64,000 nt of DNA, from assembly GCF_963662255.1 (NCBI RefSeq), contig NC_085047.1:98587619-98651618 (forward strand), in the 5' to 3' direction. The notes below the pieces were generated by a model. That model did no database searches, was not told where the DNA came from, and saw nothing but the letters and a program-made list of their open reading frames with translations. Position numbers and translations under genes: made by a program. This DNA is from Cinclus cinclus (lineage: Eukaryota; Chordata; Aves; Passeriformes; Cinclidae). Positions 52,674 through 63,003 of the stretch are shown piece by piece. Within the stretch, counting starts at the first letter, position 1. Each line of letters starts with the position of its first letter.

Positions 52674-53046
52674 TTCTGCATTCATCCAATGGCTATGATT
52701 CAATAGCTGCTGGCTACACTGCCAACCAACATCCACAGATGCAGAGACTACCACCTCTCCAACACAGACTCATTATGGCCCTCCAGCAGCAGCTGATGGA
52801 AACCACAGGCTGTATCGTTTCCCCAGCAGCACAGCAGCAGCTCAGCTCAATCTGCACATCTGCACAGGGGTGAGCAACCCAACTGCCCAAGCAGCCTCAG
52901 CATCCTCTAAATCCCAGCCAACCCATGTGGCCCCAACTTGCAGGGGAATCCCACCTGCCCAGGTATCCCATGAACCCAGCATCCTCTCTGCTCCTGGACA
53001 TCTAGAGCCACAGAAGTCCACCAAAGACAAAAAGCAGGAAGCAGCA
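52674..53046 (+). pseudogene. AMEL: AMEL exon 6 (main coding exon), frameshifted
   Basis: An intact acceptor (tgtttctttctccag) precedes the exon. Codons 52685-52708 read SNGYDSIA, matching SYGYEPMG. The next Gly codon has lost a base (gc at 52709-52710), and the following codons read WLHCQ for WLHHQ, so 14 consecutive residues align around one deletion. The middle is rich in Pro, Gln and His in a second frame (HPQMQRLPPLQHRLIMALQ), resembling LQPHHHLPVMAAQQP of reptile amelogenin. The 3' end (53002-53046) reads LEPQKSTKDKKQEAA against LEPWPATDKTKQEEV of crocodilian type. The C-terminal part is in the same frame as WLHCQ but not as the QMQRLPPLQ part, so at least two more shifts occurred. The expected donor after 53046 reads ataaaa, so GT is lost. 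At 373 bp the exon is shorter than functional ones. References are from memory. Confidence 0.9.
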
Positions 53047-53761
53047 ATAAAAAAAGCTCCTCCCTCATACCCACCTCCCCTGAGCCAGAGAGTGTGTTAT
53101 TTAAATCACTGTATCAATCTCTGGACATCCACACTCTTACCAGGTTGGGATTGGTTTATATCAGTATAGTTTCTGTCAGATTGGAGCAAAAGATAAAATT
53201 TTAAACCAGTTTGTAATTAAGCCAGATATCTGATCTGACAATCATCTCTCTCTGTGGAGCTGTGGTATTAATACAGCCTTGTCCTGTCAAAGTTAAGTTC
53301 CATGGAATTCTGGAGGAAGAAATGTGTACTAACAAACTGTGCAATGCTGTACAAAGGGAAGACTACACTTTGCAGAACCTTGCATCCTACAGGAAAACAT
53401 AAACATCATGGCCTTTGCAAGAGATAGAGTTAATAACATGTCCTGTTATGCTTAAAAGAAACTAAGCACGCAATATAGTACATTCTCACGGAGTTATTCA
53501 GAAGGCATGAAGATTATAGGAGGATCTTTTAGCAGCGCAACAAGCTTATACAATGTTTAGCTTGCTTCTTTTCTCCCCATTTCATACTTTAAGCTCACTA
53601 ATGCTTTTACTCATGAAAAGGCCAAAGAATTTCATTCTTTCAGTATCTTTGAACTCATTTCTTATCACCACTAGAAAAGAGAAAAAACACAAACCCCATC
53701 ACCACTGCACGAGAGCTCTCCATAAGGCTGGCTTTAATTTCAATCTTTCATTCTCCTTCAG

Positions 53762-53950
53762 GATTAAAGATCAGGAAACCAGAAGAAAGTAAAAAAAAAA
53801 AAAAGCTGAAGTATTTCAGGCATTTTCACTTGCTTTCAGAAATCAATCCATCTCCTGTAGTCAGCAGTGCATACCTCCATTAACCCTCCTCCACAGGGAG
53901 CACTCTACTAAAAAAAAAAAAGTATGCAAACAGAAGAGAATAAAAATATT
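53762..53950 (+). pseudogene. AMEL: AMEL exon 7: last codon, stop and 3' UTR
   Basis: An acceptor with pyrimidine tract (tttcattctccttcag) leads straight into GATTAAAGATCAGGAAACC. Amelogenin exon 7 begins, as I recall, GATTAAAAGATCAGAAGATG: a final Asp codon, a TAA stop, then the 3' UTR. Further on, gaagtatttcaggcattttc followed by acttgctttcag resembles the recalled 3' UTR (AATACTTCAGATGCTTTCAG). An AATAAA signal lies at 53939-53944. An A run (about 53791-53804) is inserted relative to the recalled sequence. Splice acceptor, last codon and stop all survive although the gene is dead. The 3' end is set by the poly(A) signal and is approximate. Confidence 0.82.
53939..53944 (+). terminator. AMEL: Candidate relic poly(A) signal of AMEL
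   Basis: AATAAA occurs about 180 bp after the start of exon 7, the distance expected for the short amelogenin 3' UTR. In AT-rich DNA the hexamer is common, so only its position supports the call. Confidence 0.45.
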
Positions 53951-53954
53951 TCCA

Positions 53955-54013
53955 GAAAAAACAAAACAAAACAAATAAACAAAAAACCCAAGCAGAAAAA
54001 CAAACCAACCAAC
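53955..54013. repeat. A-rich (CAAA)n-like simple repeat
   Basis: Units of caaaa, caaat and caaac with A runs, directly after the amelogenin exon 7 remnant. It is low-complexity DNA. The minus-strand frame at 53861-54229, rich in Phe and Val, is produced by it and is not a gene. Confidence 0.8.
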
Positions 54014-55476
54014 AATTCTTCCACTGAACTTTGGATTTAAAAGATGAGCTTTGGCACACATACCAAAAAGAGCCCAGTGATTGAATTGAATAAACACATT
54101 ATCCTGAAAAACGGTCACACTGGGGTTTGAAAAACTACAATATGCCAAATTATAAAAACTACCTGATAGCTTCAATCTGAAAAAACTACTTAAAATACAT
54201 ACATAATCCACACCATGTATGCATATCATGACTGAACTTGACTTTAGACAGTGAGAACATGACTGTCACAAAGTACCCTGCACTTCTAATAAAAACAGAG
54301 AATTAAATCTCCACAGACTGTTTCTAGTTTTGTTTTTGCAAATTATACAAGAACACAAAGCCATACTCATTCTCTTACTAAGGAGGAAAGAAAAAACCTT
54401 TTTTTATCTGAGAGAACTAAACTTAATAAAAAACATGTTAATAAAATCACCAGCTTCACTAGCTCCATGTCACAAGACAGCCTTGACCATTTATACTTCT
54501 GTAAATAGGCACACTCACACAGGGAGTTATTAACTATAATATCCTTAAATGAAACTTGACAGGCTTATACCATAAAAGTCAGTACCATTCAAGTCATAGT
54601 GCCAGTTCATAGGCTATATCAGCATCCTCAACAGGCATAACTAAGGGAAAGGCAGGAGAGATGTATTTGCTACCAATGCAGAGAGGACTATTACTGAGCT
54701 GGCAGGACCAGCTGGCTGAGCTGGTAGCAGATTCATGCCACACTTGTCAGAATTCACTTTCCCAAAGAGCCATGAAAACAATGCAAGAGGCTTCAACCTT
54801 CTCAGTAACAAAATAACTTGTGGAAGCCAGCACCACACTGCCTGTCAGCCTGCTTTGACAGCAGAAGTGCTGCTGGAGCTCTCCTGGAGAAAGGCAGCAG
54901 ACCTGGCAATTGGAATGCAGAGATTCAGCCACCAGTGATGATCAGTGGCTGCTAAGAAATGCCCCAGATGTGTCCCAGAGCGAGCACAAGCTGAGCCCAT
55001 GGGAGGTACACCCAGGCACAGGCTCCCAGCTCTGCTCACCACACATCACACCCCCACAGACACCCACTGAGTCTTGCAGTCTGTACTTCATCCCTCAAAC
55101 ATCTCAGCACTTCTGTTCTGCTTTATTCAACGGCAGCAAAACCACTCAGAAGTGACAGGGCTCATCTGTAGTAGCTGCCTCCATGTCAAGCTTGTGTTGC
55201 TGGCAGCAGCATCAACAGAAGCCACCTACGCCACCCTGGCTTTAGGTTCAGGCACCAAACTCTGACCTCCTTGAGCATCACTGACAAAACTACTCTTCAA
55301 GGCAGAACCTTTTCTTCTCTCATGTCCTTTATGCATGATGCTAGACCCACTAAAGATTAGTTCTTATTAGCTTAATTGTCAGGGCAGCATCTCCTGAAGC
55401 CAAAAGAAAGTCAGATTTCTACTACCAAATCCACTTTTCAGCCAAAATATTCTGCATTTTTAGAATGCATGTCCAA

Positions 55477-55502
55477 TTAGAAAAAAATTTTTTTTTTTTT
55501 TT
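55477..55502. repeat. A6/T17 homopolymer block
   Basis: A short run of A is followed directly by a long run of T. It is low-complexity and probably unstable in length. Confidence 0.85.
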
Positions 55503-55556
55503 CTGTTTTAAAAACCAAAGAAATGTAAGAATAACAGCAACCACCTAGAGAGAGAA

Positions 55557-55578
55557 GGGGGGTGTGGGGGGGGAGGGG
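55557..55578 (+). other. Potential G-quadruplex motif
   Basis: G6, then TGT, G8, A and G4 occur within 22 bases, enough for four runs of three or more G with short loops. It lies on the plus strand, so in ARHGAP6 pre-mRNA it appears as C-rich. No gene start is nearby, and the tract may be just a simple G-rich repeat. Confidence 0.6.
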
Positions 55579-58500
55579 AAGCTTCACTTGATTCCACCCA
55601 ACCATTTGCTTTTCTAATCAAAGTGAAACCCAACCTTTACATTGTGCTGCCCATACACAGAGACTTTTATTCTACATATTGGCAACATCCCCCTGCATGG
55701 ATGCTTGGTCGAAGAAAGTGTAAATGGTATCAAACATTTCAATATAACCATATATTCTGTCTAGTTATTTAAAAAAGAAGTATTTTATACACTACACTGA
55801 ACCTCTTGCAGAACCCCATTCTTTTAGGTAATTCCTTAGTGTCCATTTCAGTCTTAGGAAGCTACACAAAGCTCATCTCAAAATCCTACAGAAAAGAAAT
55901 ACAGACAACTGGAAAGGAGCTATTGAAGCACTGGGGATCGTGCACTTCAATTCCTCTAACTCCACCATGTAACACAACACAAACAGAAGAGTTGAAACCT
56001 CTACTTGCTTCCCTTGATTGGTCCCATATCTACCTCTGGATCTCAAAGAGTAGCTTACAGCAATGAATGTTTACACAACAAATCACAGGAGGCGCAGTTC
56101 ACAAGAAGAAAAATGCAGCAGCAATGGGGCTAGAAAAATCTCCTTTCCAAAAGAGATTACTCAGATAAAAAAATAAAGGCGGCAAAAATAGAGGAAGACA
56201 ATTTAAAACAGAAGAGAACAGTATTGGTGGAGGGAATAGTAACAATAAGCAGTATTGGACTGACAAAACTTTAAAATTGATTACAAAATTTACTAACCTT
56301 ATAGCACAAGTAGAAGCAAGAACACTGAACTCAAGTGGAAGATGTTCAGGTTAGTTTCTTCTTAGAGCTAATTTGCAAGTTAAGACTGAACTGATTGCTT
56401 TCATTTGTTTCCGAGAACCAAAGTGAGACTTTTAGAGAAATGAGAATTAGGAACTGGTATCAGAAAAAGGAAGATACAAAATGAGTTCATTTGAATGAGA
56501 CAGAGGGAACAGCCTTGTGCATGTAGGCCAGTGGATCTGAACAGTAACCAAAATCCTGCATATAGACATTTTGAGGGATCTCTGCATCTGCTTACCTATT
56601 GGCTTACTATGAGCAGACTTCCAAGGTCACAAATGACAATTGAGATCCACAATCTACTGGGAAGAACACTGGCACAATAACCATTTGGAAACATGAGAAA
56701 TGCTTATCTCTGAATCCATACTTCTGAAAACCTGTCTCCTAAGACAGAAATTTTGCAAGAGGAAGTCAGCTCTCAGTTAGATGTCCAGATATTGCCATCT
56801 TGCAATGACTTATAACTGTTATTTATGATTTCAGAAAGGTCCATTTTCATGACTGCCCCGACAAGACATGAAGTGACAAGAGAAAGATTATTTTCACTTA
56901 TCATTCTTTCACACACAGTTCATTTTGACAAAAATGCTCACTACTTCAATGTCACTTATTCCAGAATCTCTTGCCTCTGTATGTACCACTTCAAAATTTT
57001 GAAAGCAGCATTACCCTGTTTGCTAACTCTCACCTGACAGAGAATTATTTCCTTATTTCCTCATGCATTAAGCAAGGAAGAACAAAAGGTAAATTCAACT
57101 CACCACATACCCATTACCTTCACATTCCTCTTTCAGAAGAAAAAAAGTTACACACCTGGATTTAAATCCTATTCCCTCACCTTTACCTTTGCTATACAGC
57201 CATTCATATCAGAAGAAAGTATACAGATAGAACATATTTGTATGGAGCAGACAACTTGAGGAAAATCACCTGCTTCTTGCCGAGCTCCATTTTCTTCCTA
57301 CAGCTACTAACTCACTGCTGGGAAAAAGGTAACCTCTGTAAATGCACATCATATTTGGCACAGGGCACTGCTGGAACTCAAGGCAGAGATAAACAATGCC
57401 TGATAAAACCTTCATTTTCTTTAGCATCAGCCAACTGCAAGATCATTAATGGGAGAAAAAACTTGTAAGACACTTCAAGGAACAGAAAGAAAACTTAAGA
57501 GGAGAAAAATGACAAGAAAAGAGTGGAAACATCCAGCAGATTACAAGGGACATTACATTTCCAACCTGCAACCTGAGAGAAGATGAAGGAGTTTCCTGAG
57601 ATACAGAATCAAGCTGGGCTGAATATTCCACTAAAGAGAAGTAAAAAAAAAAGTAGATGAAACTCTGGGGAAAGCAAAGACACACTGGTATGAAGAAAAG
57701 AATAAAAAAGAGACAGAGAACTTAAAAAAGAACATGAAAATCCATGTGAGAACACATGAAATTAATTGAAATTCATCTAGAAAGCAAAACATTTATGATT
57801 TCCTCAAGGGATTAATATCTGTTTCTCTTGATACAAGTTCACATGCAAAGACTATTTATTATTGTTCCCTATAAATTTCAGCAAAGTACAAGTATTCTCA
57901 AGTCTAAAGCATCCATGGGAAGTTTATCTTCTTGACAGTTAAAAATCAACCAAATCGCAAAGTTTCAAATATCATAACATGACGAAAAAGAACAGCATGA
58001 AGTGACTCAGGTATTTTTTTTCCATCACTTACATTCTACCATCAAAGCCATGTAAAATGACTGAAAAACATTATTTTAAAAACAAGAGCTATGAATTTTT
58101 TTGGGCCCCAAAGGGATTCCCAGCAACTCAGCTGTTTGTGGAACACAGCTGCCCTGGGAGGTTTCATCTCTTCACCAAGCAGGAGCAAAGGGATCCCATC
58201 AGATACTAATTGTCCACAGACAACGTTTCCAGACATTGATCCATAAGATCAATTAGAAAATTATCTCCTGAGAGAAGTATTAATGCCATTAACTTAAATC
58301 AGCCTGCACGTTATCATATGTTAAGGAGTGGAAAATTTCCACAGAACTTAAAACCGTAGTGCTTGGAGTCCATTTAGATCCCTGTATTATCATCAGGTCT
58401 TTGATTAATGAAGAGAAAGGGATAATTTGAAGGTCTCTAAGGTAGAAACCACTCCCCTGCAGCTGAGAAAGAGAGCAGCCCACAGTTAGAGCAAACACTG

Positions 58501-59724
58501 AAGAGCCCAGCTGGAACATACTGCTTTGAAAGGGTCAATTAATAGAGACCTTGACTGCAAGGTCAGCCACCCTCTTGGTTCTTCCCATCCCTTCCCAACC
58601 ACATAGGCAGCCCAGAAGCCATGAATTGTCCATCCGAGTGCAGTGTCTCCATGAAGAGGACCTCTGGTAAGATCAGGAACATGGGGATTTTTAGACACAG
58701 GCTCTTCTTTCACATGACTTAGTCTTTAAATTCTGTGTCTGTGCAAAGAGTGTTATTTTTGACCCAAGTGAGCTTCTCCTTAAGTTAAGGGCTATGCACA
58801 CACCAGTAACTTCAAAAAGCATGCCTGCTATTATTGTCAGATCATATTTTCTCTCCCATCTAGTTATGTAAAGCATAAACTCAGATCAAGTTAAGCATGG
58901 CACCAGGGAAAAGAGTTTTATCAGTAAAAACTAAATGGAGGGGGCAGAAGAGATCAGAAATAGGAAGAAACAGGAAATTCATGCCTCAAGGTGGAATTCC
59001 TTCAGCCCTGGTGAATGTCAAGAGGTGAGGATCAAACTTCCCTTGAACATACTTTGTAGAAAAAGGTAAGGTACTTATTTCTCTCTTGAGCAGCCCAGGA
59101 TGCATCCTAGTTACTTAAATAGAGTCTTTCTTTATCCTCTTCCACAGATGCTTGGGCAAGATAAAACTGGTGGCAATCAAGCATTCATAAAATGAGAGAG
59201 GAGCCTTCCAGAGAAGAACTGGGGCAGGAAGAAAACATTACAACCCACAAGCAGAGGAAGACACGTAAATTAATACCATGATTCCTCTTCAGCACTGGGC
59301 AACATGTGGCTAGTAAGATTCCTGCTCAGTTATCAAACTTTTCCTCTTCAAAACTGTTACAAATATGTTCTGTGCCTCACTGAGCTCTCCCAATAAACAC
59401 ACACCTCTTTAATCAGAATATAGATAAATTATCTCAGTAAAGTTTCTGCTTGGTGCAATATGCTAATCTGTAATGATTAGAGAAATGCACATATTGCTGT
59501 CATCTTCCAAGTACTGCATAAACAATAAATAGCTGATCAATTAACACTGCACTGGGGACTGTTAACACAGGATTAATGTGTTTGTAGCTACATATGTGGC
59601 TAATGTTTATGGTCAGCATTCAATTTATGTGCTCAATTTCACCTTCCAAGAAAGGTCACTCCCTTGAGGCAGGTCATCTGTCTGCCTGCAAGGGAAGGGT
59701 GAGAACCAGGAAGCAGTGGCTGAC

Positions 59725-60540
59725 TCAGTGCCAGACCCTGCCTGACAGTGGAAAAAGTAGCTTCAGAAAAGCCCTGGAATTGTCCCAAAACCTCCCCACC
59801 TCCCAAGCCAAGTGAACAGAGGGAGAGAAAACTTTACAACTTAGGCAGGGTAAGGACAGAGGTGGCTGACATTTCAAACAACAGCATACTAAACTGGAAA
59901 AGTAAACTTTGGAACACAAAGCAGATCTGAAGCAACTCGGTGATGTAGCATCTTGCAAGCACCCAGAGGAAAAGCGGGCATGGGCAGGAGAACACCCAAA
60001 TGCTTCTTTCTCAAGCCATTCATCACTCCATGTGTTCAGGTTGTCAGAAGCAAAGAAACCTGGCACCACCTCAGCCAACGTACCAGATTTGTTATCATTT
60101 TGAGAACCTAATGATTTGCCTGATAAGATCCAAAAAGGTAAGAGATGCAGGCAATGCAGCACTATCTCTCTCTGTGGGTAAACAGCCCCTGTCATTACAT
60201 TCCTGTGAGCACATCTACAGCCTGAGGGGGATGATCCATGAGTGACCAGTCTTAAACCACAATAAGACCGTGTTAATAAATCTATAGATTGGCTATGTGA
60301 ACAGCAAATCAAGACTGTTCCTTGTAATCTGATTAACTGAGAGCTCTCCAGCTTAGCTTTGCCCAACCTGCCGATGCCATGTCCTCTTTCCAACCACAGT
60401 TTGCCTACCCATTTCTGAGGTCCAGTCTGAGAAGACAGTCCACTCCACTGCAAAGCAGCTGGTCTGTAACAGCAAGGTAACTGCACAGGATTATTATTAT
60501 TATCTAAATGGAAAATCTTAATTGGTGAAAGCTCCTGCAC
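59725..60540 (-). other. Unexplained 271-codon open frame (not called a gene)
   Basis: The longest open frame in the window starts with ATG at 60540 on the minus strand. It contains Cys- and Ser-rich stretches (for example SSLVCCCLKCQPPLSLPCLS) and no domain, signal peptide or membrane pattern I recognise. It has no visible splice sites, Kozak context or CR1 similarity. For DNA of roughly 45-48% GC a frame this long is unlikely but possible by chance. It lies on the same strand as ARHGAP6, so an alternative exon or an unspliced transcript is conceivable. I treat it as probably non-coding. Confidence 0.2.
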
Positions 60541-62956
60541 ATTTAATGACCAGGAAAAAAAAAAAGAAGAAAAAGGAAAAAAGAAAACAAACCTTCAGTT
60601 TCTGTTCTCAATTATCTTCTACGTAACATACCTGTTAGCAGGATTTAGCAATCAACAAGTGGTACAGTTTAATTTGACAGAGAGATAAGCTAAACAAGTT
60701 AGGTGAGATGACTATCACCACGAAGGCCATGCAACTCTTCAGAAAAGAAAACCCAATGACAACTAGACAGACTCAAGCATCTGGGAAATGGTACAACCAT
60801 TTTACCATTCTGTTTTCATTTCCAGGCTGAGATGCTCTGTGTTGCACACGCTGGAGAAGAGAGGGCCAGTCTTGGATCATCGTATCTCCCAGCTTGCTTT
60901 CCTCCAGCCCAGAAGCACAGGGAACCTACAATTTCAACAGCACAACTCTGCTGCATGAGAAAGGAGGCAGCCTTGACTCACACTCCTGAAAAGAAGAATC
61001 TCAATGCAAGTAGGAGAGGCTTTTCCACGGGCACCTTTGCTTCTGCAGAAACAGCAATGCCCTGGCAGTATAGAAGCTCTCAAAAGCTGACAGCTGCTAC
61101 ACTCTTACAGCCTGGCTGGATTTACAGCCCTGAAGAAGTTACCACCCAAATCAATAATGACCTCACAATAGTGTGATACGGTAACCATTATTTTTAGTAT
61201 TCTGACAATGTGCCAGAATTTGGCTTTGATAACACAGATGTTCCATGGCAAACACATCTAGGAAGGGGTAGGCAAATGGCTGCTATTCTTCCATAACTTG
61301 TGTTAGGAGTTTGCACTGTTAAATTTAGGTGGCAGAAGCTGTATTTGTTTAATCAGTGAGTGTTGTAAGTACAGTTCTTGATGCTCCTATCCTTATTTTG
61401 CCCCATCAGTTTTGCTAATAGAATTCTCCACGAATGAGTGTCAAAACCAGCTTCTCCTAACAAAGATTATTTCCATACCCATACATACATAGAGAGGTAT
61501 ATAACTACTCAGGCTACACCAACACAGAGAGAGCTGTGGAAATTCTTTCAGAGACTTATGTGTGCCCAGTTAAGACACCTCACCACCACCACCACACAGG
61601 CAAGGTGGCAGTGACAAACCCACTGCTTGGCCATGATGCATGGGAAACAGCAGAAATACAAACCAGGATGAAAAACTTGTCAGACCTGTGAATGTAAATA
61701 AGCATGGCTGTGAAGAAGTGACAGCCCTACAAAGTGCTGCTGTTATATTAGATGTTAAACACACCTCTTTGTTAAACAGCATCTAACTATCAATATTCCT
61801 AGCAATGTAGATTATATAAATACTTAGAAACAAAGGCCAGTCCTCACTGAAAATTCTCCAAATGTCTTTGGGTTAAAAAAATACTGCAGCCCTTTGTGCT
61901 TCAAGATTGGGGTCACATTTAACACTCCAGGATATCATATATCAAAGAGAGGTTCCTCTTTCAAAGAGCTGAGTGCCTTTCTTAGAAAGCTACCAGAACT
62001 TCTTTCCTTCTTTTTTCTGCAGTGTCATACTACCAAACTTATCATATGCAGACATTAGGCAACAGAGATAACAGTCCATAACTCTCCATGTAGTGGACCA
62101 GGTCCTGGATAAAAAGACCTGCTGCAACTGGTCCAAACAGGATTGGAACTGTCAAATGTTTCACTCTCAGGCTATGATCACAGCTGATCCAACAAATTCA
62201 AATCCAACTCTTTTTAGCAGAGCATCAATTATTTGATAACAAAAGTCGCCTCTTATCTGCAGCTAACTCTTTAACTGCACTCTTATGTAAGGCTACAGCT
62301 TTCACATTGATTCACCAGGTTTCACACGCTATGGAAGAGCTTTTGCCAGAGGCATGATTATTGTAATGTAATATTATTATTGTATCCAGCAATACAGCAC
62401 CATGCTCTAGTATTCCACGCTGAATTCCCATGTTGCAGGCACCACCTGGACATCTCTGCCAGGAACCCCGACACAGCAGGATGGTTACAGTGCAACACTG
62501 ATGTTTCTTCACAGGATGTGATCAAGGGATGCTCGGGGGAGTCCTTGGAGAAGGGACATCCTCTTCACCACAGCCTCACAGGGTGACCCCTCTGCAAGCC
62601 TCTGCACAAAGCCCTGCTCCTTAGCTAAGGGAACCTGCTAGGAAGGGGCTGCACTCACCAAGGACTGCCCCACACAGAGAGGAGAAGCCCCTCAGGGTCT
62701 GCAGAACATTCCCTCTGTGTGTCCCTGAGCCTCCCCAGCCTGGCAGCATTTGCACTGACACCTTGAGCACCTCCCCAGCCACTGACTCAGCCCCCTCCTC
62801 TCCTGCTGCAGAGGATTTAGCAACTCTCTTTGATGTCAGGCTCACTTGGGCAGAGTAGGCTGCACAGAGACAGCCAGGAGACATCTCTAGATCATGTTCT
62901 TATGTTCACTGCTATGAAGCTATGCAAACTGTAAGACCCAATCTCCCTGCTTCAGT

Positions 62957-63003
62957 TTTTTGTTTGTTTTTATTTTTCCTTTATTTTTTTGTTTGTTTGT
63001 ATT
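62957..63003. repeat. T-rich (TTTG)n-like repeat
   Basis: Runs of T with interspersed gttt and gtttg units, the complement of the A-rich (CAAA)n tracts seen elsewhere in the window. No attached retroposed body was recognised. Confidence 0.8.

Larger units (their letters stand above)
51488..53950 (+). pseudogene. AMEL: Amelogenin (AMEL) pseudogene locus, antisense inside ARHGAP6 intron
   Basis: Amelogenin is the main secreted matrix protein of tooth enamel, in the secretory calcium-binding phosphoprotein family. Remnants of exons 5, 6 and 7 follow in the right order and on the plus strand, opposite to ARHGAP6, exactly as AMELX is nested in mammals. Evidence that the copy is dead: a one-base deletion and at least one further frame change in exon 6, no GT donor after exon 6, strongly eroded exons 2, 3 and 5, and a CR1 insertion between exons 5 and 6. 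The compact layout with introns marks an original gene in its ancestral location, not a processed copy. Loss fits toothless birds, where AMEL has been reported as a pseudogene. A promoter and exon 1 were not identified. Confidence 0.88.
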
